Shown one piece after another: positions 1 to 5,905 of a stretch of 8,369 bases of DNA. The stretch lies in NCBI GenBank assembly GCA_903868375.1, contig CAIPVD010000085.1:1-8369 (forward strand), given 5' to 3'. A program made the position numbers and the translations under genes. The stretch comes from an uncultured delta proteobacterium. GTDB lineage: Bacteria; UBA10199; GCA-002796325; 1-14-0-20-49-13. The notes under the pieces were generated by a model. The model was not told the DNA's origin. It did no database searches and was given only the letters and a program-made list of their open reading frames with translations. Positions within the stretch are counted from its first letter, which is position 1; every line of letters starts with the position of its first letter.

Positions 1-253
1 CCAGAAGCGCCGCGCCAAGCATTATCGACCTGGTATATCCAAGCCACTTATCGGCCGCCCAACCACCGAAAAGAGGCGTTAGATATACGATGCCAATATA
101 GGCGCCGTAGATATTTCCAGAAACGGATTTTGGTAGCTTGAAATATTCATCCATATAAAGAGCAAGCAGCGACATTATCGTGTAGAATCCAAACCTCTCC
201 CACATTTCGGTAAAGAACAGTACCGCCAGGCCCTTCGGATGTTTTTTGAACAT
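1..253 (-). CDS. POT/PTR-family proton-dependent peptide transporter, N-terminal fragment
   Basis: This is the first 84 codons of an inner-membrane symporter of the proton-dependent oligopeptide transporter family (major facilitator superfamily), which imports di- and tripeptides; the rest lies beyond the window edge. The translation opens MFKKHPKG and carries the family signature TEMWERFGFY at residues 15-24, matching the ExxERFxYY motif of TM1 that takes part in proton coupling. The stretch FGGWAADKWLGYTRSI at about residues 63-78 matches the MFS loop 2-3 motif G-x-x-x-D-x-x-G-R. The ATG at 251-253 has an AGGAG Shine-Dalgarno 7 nt upstream (261-265), which fixes the start. The gene follows a terminator-like hairpin and is probably unrelated to the pilus genes. 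The exact peptide substrate cannot be told from this fragment. The family call is firm. Confidence 0.92.
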   Translation of the reverse strand, partial: MFKKHPKGLAVLFFTEMWERFGFYTIMSLLALYMDEYFKLPKSVSGNIYGAYIGIVYLTPLFGGWAADKWLGYTRSIMLGAALL

Positions 254-276
254 GTTTTTTCTCCTAATTAGGTATG

Positions 277-310
277 AAAAGGCGCATCATCTATTAATGA
301 TGCGCCTTTT
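277..310 (-). terminator. Perfect 14-bp inverted repeat, intrinsic terminator-like
   Basis: Arms at 277-290 and 297-310 are exact reverse complements around a 6-nt loop (291-296). The stem core is GC-rich (GGCGC) and is flanked by AAAA and TTTT, so a U-run closes the hairpin on either strand. It lies 38 nt after the stop codon of the cysteine-rich gene and fits a rho-independent terminator for the minus-strand transcript. The U-run is short (four, then C), so efficiency is uncertain. It ends 23 nt before the transporter ATG, leaving no room for a promoter between them. It may therefore also sit in the transporter's leader. Confidence 0.75.
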
Positions 311-326
311 ACTTTAACTTTAAAAT

Positions 327-355
327 CTAATATATGTCTATCGGCTTTTTAACAA
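327..355 (-). promoter_or_regulatory. Candidate promoter for the peptide transporter
   Basis: On the minus strand TTGTTA (350-355) and TATTAG (327-332) are 17 nt apart, each matching four of six sigma-70 consensus bases or better. The -35 overlaps the stop codon of the cysteine-rich gene at 349-351. Transcription would start near 320, putting the hairpin at 277-310 inside the leader. An alternative pair, TAGACA (335-340) and TAAAGT (311-316) with an 18-nt spacer, would start transcription inside the hairpin. This is prediction by eye only in an AT-rich stretch. Confidence 0.3.
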
Positions 356-816
356 TGATCATCCGTAACATCTAAAGCATCCGAACCAAATAGACTGCCA
401 ACCCACAGCAAAAAACGGCCCGCAGAAGATGGGCATGTGGATGTTAAAAATGAAGCATCCGGCCTTATATTTTTTAGCAGGCTGTTCAATGTTTTAACCG
501 CCGCACTCACATCACCTTTATATACATCAACGCAGCGTTCGCCGGTGAGATGAATAAAATAAGGCGGCTTTTTTTGTTGATCTTTACAAAGTTCATAAGA
601 ATCGACCGAACCCATCCCGGTACCGCGCGCACATATATTCTTGGATGGATCTACCAGCTCATCATACTCTCCCACCATGCAAACTTCACCCTTCTTTGAA
701 GGTGAAGGCCTGGCTTCCTGGGCATTGGCCATCCATGCCCGATTCTGTTCCTTACACATGGGCGTGCTAAAGCCCTCTCTTGAACAGTACGGAATGCAAT
801 TGTCTTCGAAACACAT
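349..816 (-). CDS. Cysteine-rich hypothetical protein, 155 aa
   Basis: I do not recognise this protein. It has ten cysteines (residues 2, 7, 11, 21, 46, 62, 77, 95, 128 and 155), including a dense N-terminal group C-x4-C-x3-C-x9-C and a cysteine as the last residue. There is no signal peptide or convincing membrane segment. The middle is polar, and residues about 99-118 (VYKGDVSAAVKTLNSLLKNI) look helical. The ATG at 814-816 is preceded by a strong AAGGAGG site (823-829), and an in-frame TAA lies 24 nt upstream, so no longer form with a leader peptide is possible in this frame. The strong ribosome site and the long open frame support a real gene. The cysteines could bind a metal or form disulfides; the sequence does not decide which. 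A 155-bp gap separates it from the DUF192 gene, so it may have its own promoter. Confidence 0.7.
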   Translation of the reverse strand: MCFEDNCIPYCSREGFSTPMCKEQNRAWMANAQEARPSPSKKGEVCMVGEYDELVDPSKNICARGTGMGSVDSYELCKDQQKKPPYFIHLTGERCVDVYKGDVSAAVKTLNSLLKNIRPDASFLTSTCPSSAGRFLLWVGSLFGSDALDVTDDHC

Positions 817-822
817 CTTCTT

Positions 823-829
823 CCTCCTT
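823..829 (-). promoter_or_regulatory. Strong ribosome binding site of the cysteine-rich gene
   Basis: AAGGAGG reads on the minus strand 6 nt before the ATG at 814-816. It is the closest match to the anti-Shine-Dalgarno in the window and is the main evidence that the 155-aa frame is translated from this start rather than from overlapping frames. Confidence 0.8.
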
Positions 830-908
830 TGTTAATTGTTGGAGAGGAATGTTGCAATGCATGTGCCAAGAGCGAATAAAGAAAAAAATCCCGACATTTC
901 AGTGCATT

Positions 909-939
909 ATTATGCGAGCGCTGCATACGATTCTTGCAA
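909..939 (-). promoter_or_regulatory. Weak candidate promoter in the gap before the cysteine-rich gene
   Basis: The 155-nt gap (817-971) is the only real intergenic space between the pilus operon and the cysteine-rich gene. On the minus strand TTGCAA (934-939) and CATAAT (909-914) stand 19 nt apart, which is a loose sigma-70 match with long spacing. Nothing else in the gap looks like a gene, and I found no stem followed by a T-run that would end the upstream operon there. The cysteine-rich gene may therefore be read through from the Tad operon. Confidence 0.2.
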
Positions 940-971
940 ATGGAACACTACCGCTAGTCAATATTCCGAAA

Positions 972-1298
972 TCAGAACAGGCCAGACACGACCTCTAAGA
1001 TTGAATTAACTTTGCCGGTGGGCCTTAGCGTTTTAGAACCAGGCAGAACGTTTTTATAAACATCGACAACATTTTCCCCATCCATGAATATAAAATCGAG
1101 CGCAAACTTCATTCCGCGCATGCACATTCTCCAACGCGCTCGCCATGGGAAGATAAAGAGCATGCCGTCGATATCGTCCATCTTCGTCCGCCACGAAAGG
1201 CCAATTAACCTTTTTAACCACGTATCGGCTATTTCGACCTTTAGCATCCTATCGCCTATCATTATTTCTTTTATTTTTCTCATAATGATCACATGCAC
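972..1298 (-). CDS. DUF192 (COG1430) family protein, 108 aa
   Basis: DUF192 proteins are small beta-rich domains of unresolved function found in bacteria and archaea. The family pattern is clear: VEIADTWLKRLIGLSWR (residues 21-37), DGMLFIFP (44-51), then MCMRGMKFALDFIFMDGENV (58-77) in place of the usual FWMKNT...PLDIIF segment, and ILEVVSGLF at the end. There is no signal peptide, unlike many bacterial members, so it is probably cytoplasmic. The chosen start is GTG at 1298, placed 9 nt after the GGAGGAAGG site at 1308-1316; GTG 1292 or ATG 1283 are possible shorter starts. It overlaps the end of the FHA-like gene by 10 nt and so belongs to the same operon. Its role in pilus assembly, if any, is unknown. 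Confidence 0.9.
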   Translation of the reverse strand: MHVIIMRKIKEIMIGDRMLKVEIADTWLKRLIGLSWRTKMDDIDGMLFIFPWRARWRMCMRGMKFALDFIFMDGENVVDVYKNVLPGSKTLRPTGKVNSILEVVSGLF

Positions 1299-2404
1299 TG
1301 CTCAATACCTTCCTCCGCACGCCGATATGCTTGCACTTCCGGGAACGAGGCGACGTTCATCGCCATCTTATACTGCGCCTTCGCATCTTTGCATCCGGAG
1401 AGGCTTCGCAAAGTATCTGCCTTCATTACATGTTCCATCGCAAGTTTGTTAAGCGCCTCGTACGCCTTCGCAAGCAATTCCTTCGACCTCGGATATTCCG
1501 GCCAAAGCGTGCCGGCATCTTGAATTGATACAACTGCCTCTTTAATTTTTGCAGCGTCGGATGTATCTATCGATCTTTGCGCCTGAAGAAGCTTAGGCTC
1601 GATCGATTCTATCAACTTCGCCTCGCAATTTTTTATCCCATCTTCTATGCCAGAATAAAATGCCGGCTTCGTCGCCTTATCTTTGAACAGGCCTTTTGCC
1701 TTCAAATAAATATCTCTCGCGGCCTTAAAATAGCCACCGGCATACGCGCTGTCCGCCTGCTGCATAAGGGCTTCCGCCTGTTCCAAAGACAACTTGAAAG
1801 CGTTATCGGTTACTTCCGACGCCGTCCGATCTTGAAGAGCCACGAGCATCTGCCTTGCTTCGATATTTTCCGGCGCCAGATTCATAACCTGCTGAACGCT
1901 CATCTTTGCCTGCTGCGCATCGCCAGAACTCATGAACGCCCTTGCATCGGAGAGTAACTTATTCACCTGCCACTCTTTTTGAACGTCTATCTTCGGTTCT
2001 TCGACCGTTTTATTTGCGATAGCTTCATGAATTGGCCGCGTGAATAAAACGCTAAAGACAACGGTGGAAGCAAGCGCCACGGCCATGCTTGCCGCGACGA
2101 TCCAAATGGCGCGCCTTCTACTTTTCTTGATCGCTACTTGATATGCGTCTAGCCCTATGTGCAACGCATCGCCATTTTTTAGCCACATTTTTTGTTCTTC
2201 GCCTCCTAGCGACACCGAATTGTGCATCTTGATAGCTACTAGGTGCGAACTCTCCCTGCAAAACGCTGCGACACAATGTTCGCCAGACGCCTGGCAAGTA
2301 ACAAGTTTATGGCTTCCGCCGTCCCAAACAAGAAATAAAACGTTCGAATCGCCCCACTTGCCGGTTATTTTATGATCTGCAGATATAAGCGATAGATCTT
2401 TCAT
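1289..2404 (-). CDS. Membrane protein with degenerate FHA-like N-terminus and periplasmic TPRs
   Basis: This 371-aa protein has three parts. Residues 1-92 are beta-rich and end in WLKNGDALHIGLDAYQV (74-90), which resembles the second half of an FHA domain (NGD-x-[LI]-x-[LI]G). The phosphothreonine-binding GR and SxxH motifs expected upstream are not evident. Residues 93-98 (KKSRRR) precede one transmembrane helix at about 99-121, which puts the FHA-like part in the cytoplasm and the rest in the periplasm. Residues 140-371 are helical with TPR-like repeats at about 148-181, 208-241 and 323-352. The ATG at 2404 overlaps the upstream stop by 4 nt (ATGA) and has GGAGGG just upstream. Proteins of this type are plausible scaffolds linking cytoplasmic regulation to a periplasmic assembly platform. 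That is inference, and the FHA assignment is tentative. Confidence 0.8.
   Translation of the reverse strand: MKDLSLISADHKITGKWGDSNVLFLVWDGGSHKLVTCQASGEHCVAAFCRESSHLVAIKMHNSVSLGGEEQKMWLKNGDALHIGLDAYQVAIKKSRRRAIWIVAASMAVALASTVVFSVLFTRPIHEAIANKTVEEPKIDVQKEWQVNKLLSDARAFMSSGDAQQAKMSVQQVMNLAPENIEARQMLVALQDRTASEVTDNAFKLSLEQAEALMQQADSAYAGGYFKAARDIYLKAKGLFKDKATKPAFYSGIEDGIKNCEAKLIESIEPKLLQAQRSIDTSDAAKIKEAVVSIQDAGTLWPEYPRSKELLAKAYEALNKLAMEHVMKADTLRSLSGCKDAKAQYKMAMNVASFPEVQAYRRAEEGIEQCM
1308..1316 (-). promoter_or_regulatory. Ribosome binding site deciding the GTG start of the DUF192 gene
   Basis: GGAGGAAGG on the minus strand lies inside the last codons of the FHA-like gene and 9 nt before GTG 1298. 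The first ATG of the DUF192 frame (1281-1283) has no such site, so initiation at GTG is favoured. Confidence 0.6.
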
Positions 2405-2901
2405 ATGTCACCCTCCTTCTTCGCCGCTGTGAGAGCAATATAGCCCTCGATCTTTTTGTATTGTTCGTCCGACCTGTTGGCAATTAGAGTAAGGCACGAT
2501 TCCCAATCTTGGATCGCCATTGAATAGTGCATCGACTGATAGTTAGCAACGCCGCGCGCGTAACTTTCGTCTATGCGCGACTTTAGTTCGTTCTTTATAG
2601 AGATAAGCCTTGCCCTTGCAGCCGAATTTGATGGGTCAAGAAGAAGCGCCAGCTCGTTCTTTTGCAACGCATCGCTTAGCTGATGAGAAAAGTATGCAAG
2701 TATCGCATCAGAAGCTATCAACTTTGCCAGATATCGCGCGGCACCGTTTTCCTGTATTGAAAGCTGCTCATCCACTTCGCCCTTCACCTGCTGCACTAAC
2801 GAATATTTTTTATTTGCTAGGGCACCTATAAGTGAGCAAGCGAGAACGGCAAACACCAGCACTATCATCAAGCGCTTTTTTTTCTTAAATGATAAGGCCA
2901 T
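2401..2901 (-). CDS. Short membrane- or lipid-anchored TPR protein, possible TadD counterpart
   Basis: The product is 166 aa. The N-terminus has a basic patch (KKKKR, 6-10), a hydrophobic stretch at about 11-28, then a soluble periplasmic part. Two TPR-like units are visible: about residues 70-103, with the typical LDPSN turn at 88-92, and about 114-141 (YARGVANYQSMHYSMAIQDW). Cys22 follows V-L-A, a loose lipobox, so the protein could be a lipoprotein; because hydrophobic residues continue after the Cys, an uncleaved anchor is equally possible. TadD in other Tad loci is a TPR lipoprotein encoded after tadC, and this gene sits one gene after tadC. The start at 2901 has AAAGG 7 nt upstream. An ATG at 2919 would add MTKGIN but has a poorly spaced site. 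The gene overlaps both neighbours (17 nt upstream, 4 nt downstream). Confidence 0.8.
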   Translation of the reverse strand: MALSFKKKKRLMIVLVFAVLACSLIGALANKKYSLVQQVKGEVDEQLSIQENGAARYLAKLIASDAILAYFSHQLSDALQKNELALLLDPSNSAARARLISIKNELKSRIDESYARGVANYQSMHYSMAIQDWESCLTLIANRSDEQYKKIEGYIALTAAKKEGDI

Positions 2902-3835
2902 ATTTATACCTTTCGTCATCGATGCCTGTTCTCCATATCGTCGCCTCGCCTCTCTTTAATTCGGCAAGTTGGAGCATTTCCATCTCCTCCGCCATTTCCA
3001 TAAAGGGCTTACCAACGTCCATTATGTGCCTACCCACCGAGGCTCCACGCTTTAACACCGCCTGTTTGTTAGCGAAGGTGATAACGAACGAACCGTCTAA
3101 GAAGAATATCTGCGAACCAACATGTTCAGATAACGTGCAAAGCCCGGAATGATGCATCGCACGTGTCGCACCTTCGTGATCTGTAAATGTGGGTTGCGAC
3201 ACCGTTTCCTGGCGTTCGGTCTGTTTTTTAAACGCGCCGATGATGGCAATGGCTGCCATTCCGAATACTGCCATTAGCACGAACACTTTTTTGATGAACT
3301 GCCAAACAAGCGAGAAGGTGCTTTCGTTTAGCGCAGAGAACTCGATAAAGGCAACGCCAAGACGATTTTGTCCATTCATTATCGGCGCGCAGAGTTCATA
3401 CTTGCCAAAACTTGAAGCCTTGACGGAAACATCCGTTCGAACCAGAGATTCACTTACCGCCTCATATTTTCTGGCGTCTTCTCTAAATCTTGAAGCCGGG
3501 GCAACAATAATTCCGGTCGGCCCTGCAATGAAAGCATCTTTAACTCCGTTTGCCGAAGTAGCCGCATTTAAATCGTACAGAAGATCGTTCGCACTTGTAA
3601 GCGCTTGTACGTTTTTGGCAGCAAGGAGTTCTACGATGGCATGCGCCCGTAGAAGCGACTCTTTTTCGATCGCCCGCCTGTCGGATCCAAATTCCATACA
3701 TGGCCCAAGAAGTATCGCAATGAACGACGCAGCAATGCATACAATCCAGGCCTTACGTTGCCAGGTAAGCGCACTAAACCGCCCCTCTACTTTTTTTAGA
3801 ATTATTTTAAGCCGTTCTAATATTTTATTTTTCAT
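2885..3835 (-). CDS. Two-pass membrane sensor with Cache-like and PAS-like domains, no output domain
   Basis: The 316-aa product has a basic amphipathic N-terminus (1-27), TM1 at about 28-46, an extracytoplasmic region at about 48-175, TM2 at about 180-202 and a cytoplasmic tail. The outer region begins with a long helix and continues with VKDAFIAGPTGIIVAP (98-113) and GKYELCAPIMNGQNRLGVAF (144-163), a layout typical of Cache-like sensor domains. The tail contains IFFLDGSFVITFANKQAVL (243-261) and GRHIMDV (268-274), resembling a PAS fold. The protein stops right after this domain: no histidine kinase, GGDEF, HAMP-methyl-accepting or other effector module follows. Start at ATG 3835, 2 nt after the tadC stop; the frame is open upstream to a TTG at 3919 inside tadC, but that start is unlikely. 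The nearest GGAGG is 18 nt away, so translation is probably coupled to tadC. Domain calls are from pattern only. Confidence 0.8.
   Translation of the reverse strand: MKNKILERLKIILKKVEGRFSALTWQRKAWIVCIAASFIAILLGPCMEFGSDRRAIEKESLLRAHAIVELLAAKNVQALTSANDLLYDLNAATSANGVKDAFIAGPTGIIVAPASRFREDARKYEAVSESLVRTDVSVKASSFGKYELCAPIMNGQNRLGVAFIEFSALNESTFSLVWQFIKKVFVLMAVFGMAAIAIIGAFKKQTERQETVSQPTFTDHEGATRAMHHSGLCTLSEHVGSQIFFLDGSFVITFANKQAVLKRGASVGRHIMDVGKPFMEMAEEMEMLQLAELKRGEATIWRTGIDDERYKYGLII
2909..2913 (-). promoter_or_regulatory. Ribosome binding site deciding the start of the short TPR gene
   Basis: AAAGG on the minus strand is 7 nt before ATG 2901 and lies between the two in-frame ATG codons (2919 and 2901). 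It supports the shorter product and reduces the overlap with the sensor gene to 17 nt. Confidence 0.55.
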
Positions 3836-3837
3836 AA

Positions 3838-4722
3838 TTAGTAAAATTTGAAACCTCCAGTTACGAATTGGACGATCATCGGCCCAAAGATAACGATGAA
3901 GACCGCCGGAATTATGCAAAAAACGAGCGGAAAAAGTATCTTCTGGGCAGCTGCCGCCCCCGCCCTCTCCGCACGCTGGAACCTATCGGAACGGAGCTTG
4001 TCGGATTGGGCGCGAAGTACCGGCCCCACCGACGCTCCGAGCCTGTCGGCCTGGATAAGAAGAGCGGTAAAAGAGGAGATCGCCGGTATCTGGCATCGTT
4101 CGGACAAATGTCGAAGCGCCTCCGCCCTTGAAGCTCCGATCTTCATATCATCGAGCATTCGCTTCAACTCCATGGTGAACGGATTTTCTTTTGAGCCTTC
4201 GACAACTCTTTGAAGCGCCGCCATAAAATCGAGCCCAGCCTCTACGGACAACGTTAAAAGATCTACAACGCCAGGCATTGCCCTGATAGTTTCTAGCCGG
4301 CGTTTCTTTATCAACCCACTTAACCATTGAAGCGGAAATAGAAAACCAAGCGCCGACATAGTTACGAACACGAGAAGATGATCGTCTAAAAATGGCACAA
4401 TGGCACCGATGAAACCAAATACTGCAGCTAACAGCAGTTGGAACGCAAAGAACTGGTCCACCGTCATTATCTCTTCTATGCCGGCTAGTACAAAGCGCCG
4501 CGATAAATAGCACCGAACTTTTTCGAGCTTAATCCTTGAAATGGGTTCGGCCATTAGCCAAATGGCTGGCGATGCGATATTGAAGAGCAATGCATTCGGT
4601 ATTCTATATCTTTTAGCCAGCCCCAAACGAGCCTTCACCGATTCCGCTTCGAAGACCGAAGCAAAGTAATAGACAAAACTTGCTACCGAACATGCAACAA
4701 ATATGACGATCAACATTTTCAT
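3838..4722 (-). CDS. tadC: TadC, inner-membrane platform protein of the Tad pilus
   Basis: TadC is a polytopic inner-membrane protein of the T2SSF (GspF-like) family that pairs with TadB as the assembly platform driven by the TadA ATPase. The 294-aa product has TM1 at about 3-22, TMs at about 91-110 and 115-135, the T2SSF domain at about 150-275 and a last TM at 263-283. Diagnostic stretches are RAMPGVVDLLTLSVEAGLDF (147-166), the repeat-like LKRMLDDMKIGASRAEALRH (186-205), and LLIQADRLGASVGPVLRAQS (221-240). The ATG at 4722 lies 2 nt after the upstream stop with only a weak AGAG site. A TTG at 4779 would extend the frame into the upstream gene and is rejected. The size is normal for the family. 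Confidence 0.94.
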   Translation of the reverse strand: MKMLIVIFVACSVASFVYYFASVFEAESVKARLGLAKRYRIPNALLFNIASPAIWLMAEPISRIKLEKVRCYLSRRFVLAGIEEIMTVDQFFAFQLLLAAVFGFIGAIVPFLDDHLLVFVTMSALGFLFPLQWLSGLIKKRRLETIRAMPGVVDLLTLSVEAGLDFMAALQRVVEGSKENPFTMELKRMLDDMKIGASRAEALRHLSERCQIPAISSFTALLIQADRLGASVGPVLRAQSDKLRSDRFQRAERAGAAAAQKILFPLVFCIIPAVFIVIFGPMIVQFVTGGFKFY

Positions 4723-4724
4723 AT

Positions 4725-5225
4725 TTACTCTAAGACCGCGGCATAAGATATTTTTGTGCCGTAAGCCTCTATCTCCCAAACGTTCGCGAGCGTTATGCCG
4801 GAACGAATGTCTAAATAGAACCTTCCGCTGCCACGGATCTCGCCCTTCACCTCGGCATCACCAGGATTCATCTGCTTTGGAACCCCGCGAACTACGTAAC
4901 CTATCTCTGCACATTCTTTTCCTGCAATATTTTGAAATGAGTTCACTGAATATTGGTGATGAACAATAAATATGTCTCCGATGTTCACCTCGCTCCAACC
5001 GTCCCACTTCGTTCCAAGGGCTAGGGCTTCGACCGGCATATGCACCGGCAGCAGATCGGCCGTAACGGGTTCGGGCTGTGCCGAGTTTGCAACGGGGATG
5101 GCTTCGACCCTTGATACTACAGGGTCACCTTTACCATTTTGGATCGCAACCTTGTACCCCTGTGCATAAGCGGAAGTCGCCATTAGCAACAACATCGATA
5201 GCATTATGATCTTGTATTTTTTCAT
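4725..5225 (-). CDS. Secreted hypothetical protein inserted between tadB and tadC
   Basis: The product is 166 aa with a clear Sec signal peptide: MKKYK, a hydrophobic core at 6-18 and an A-Y-A cleavage site at residues 19-21 before Gln22. The mature part is about 145 aa, beta-rich, with one Cys (105). A proline-rich region (34-65) leads into a globular domain with GTKWDGWSEVNIGDIFIVHH (71-90), IAGKECAEIGYVVRG (100-114) and GSGRFYLDIRSG (132-143). The last pattern resembles small periplasmic or lipoprotein families of the DUF6263 type, but I would not assign it. Its ATG overlaps the tadB stop (ATGA) and it ends 2 nt before tadC, so it is co-translated with both. By position it may be a periplasmic or pilus-associated component. 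It is not a pilin: there is no prepilin-type leader. Confidence 0.8.
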   Translation of the reverse strand: MKKYKIIMLSMLLLMATSAYAQGYKVAIQNGKGDPVVSRVEAIPVANSAQPEPVTADLLPVHMPVEALALGTKWDGWSEVNIGDIFIVHHQYSVNSFQNIAGKECAEIGYVVRGVPKQMNPGDAEVKGEIRGSGRFYLDIRSGITLANVWEIEAYGTKISYAAVLE

Positions 5226-5905
5226 ACCCTTATCATCACGATCTTTTTCATTATGAACGCGCCAATAAATTGAAGCGTTAGACCTATCATCACCAGCAAA
5301 AGACCAAGAGGCGTCGTAAAGAGCGGCCTAATAAAATCAGGTGCTATCAGATATAAAAGGATCGCGAGCGCAAATGGCATGCAAAATATGATCACGCCCT
5401 GCGCAAGCCCCTGCGTAGTAAGCACTCTTATCTTTCCATGAACTTTTTGCCTTTCTCTTATCGTCGATGTGATTATCTGAAACGTTTCGATGATATTTCC
5501 ACCCGTTTCACGAAGTATGCATATTGCTTGGACAACAATGTTTAAGTCTTCGCATTCGAGCCGCACTTCCATATTATGAAGCGCATCTTCTACGGATGCG
5601 CCAAGCCTTACATCCGCCAGCACTTGTGCGAGCTCTTCGCCAAAGGGCCCTTGCATCTCGAGGGACGCCATTTCAAACGCCTGCTGCAGGCTTAATCCCG
5701 ACCTGATCGCATTTGAAACAAGCGTTAGGCCATCGACAAATTGGCTTTCGAACTTTCTTGTCCTTCGTTTTAGCTTGTAGTTCGCAACGATCCGCTTAAC
5801 TCTCCACGCAAGCCGCGCAAAAACCTGCTGTAATCTTCCGGCCGCAAGTGAAGCAAAAACGAAAGCTGCAACGCCTGCGCAAATTATACCTAGAAAAGCC
5901 ATCAT
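5222..5905 (-). CDS. tadB: TadB, inner-membrane platform protein of the Tad pilus
   Basis: TadB is the partner of TadC in the inner-membrane platform and is likewise a T2SSF-family protein. The 227-aa product has an N-terminal TM (about 2-22), a basic cytoplasmic stretch (31-51), the T2SSF domain at about 55-185 and TMs at about 168-188 and 198-220. Key stretches are FVDGLTLVSNAIRSGLSLQQ (56-75), LAQVLADVRLGASVEDAL (92-109) and ICILRETGGNIIETF (128-142), the typical TadB signature. It is shorter than many TadB proteins (often near 300 aa), mainly because the N-terminal membrane region is reduced; the T2SSF domain looks whole. The ATG at 5905 directly follows the TAA of the ATPase gene, with GAGG 8 nt upstream. 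A second ATG follows immediately. Confidence 0.94.
   Translation of the reverse strand: MMAFLGIICAGVAAFVFASLAAGRLQQVFARLAWRVKRIVANYKLKRRTRKFESQFVDGLTLVSNAIRSGLSLQQAFEMASLEMQGPFGEELAQVLADVRLGASVEDALHNMEVRLECEDLNIVVQAICILRETGGNIIETFQIITSTIRERQKVHGKIRVLTTQGLAQGVIIFCMPFALAILLYLIAPDFIRPLFTTPLGLLLVMIGLTLQFIGAFIMKKIVMIRV

Noticed and set aside
651..926. 91-codon minus-strand frame overlapping the cysteine-rich gene
   Set aside because: I tested it as a possible lost N-terminal leader. It is in another frame, has no signal-peptide pattern, and competes with a frame that has a strong ribosome site.
817..971. Terminator of the Tad operon after the DUF192 gene
   Set aside because: There is a T-run on the minus strand near 881-888, but no convincing stem precedes it. 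The first clear hairpin is at 277-310.
3189..3851. 220-codon open frame on the plus strand
   Set aside because: It is antisense to the sensor gene, which has coherent TM and domain structure and operon overlaps. The plus-strand product shows no recognisable features and has no supporting context.
3838..4779. Longer TadC starting at TTG 4779
   Set aside because: It would overlap the secreted-protein gene by about 55 nt and add a non-hydrophobic N-terminus. ATG 4722 starts directly before TM1.
4725..5225. Secreted protein as a pilin or pseudopilin
   Set aside because: The leader is a classical Sec signal with an A-Y-A cleavage site. There is no prepilin-peptidase motif or exposed hydrophobic N-terminal helix after cleavage.
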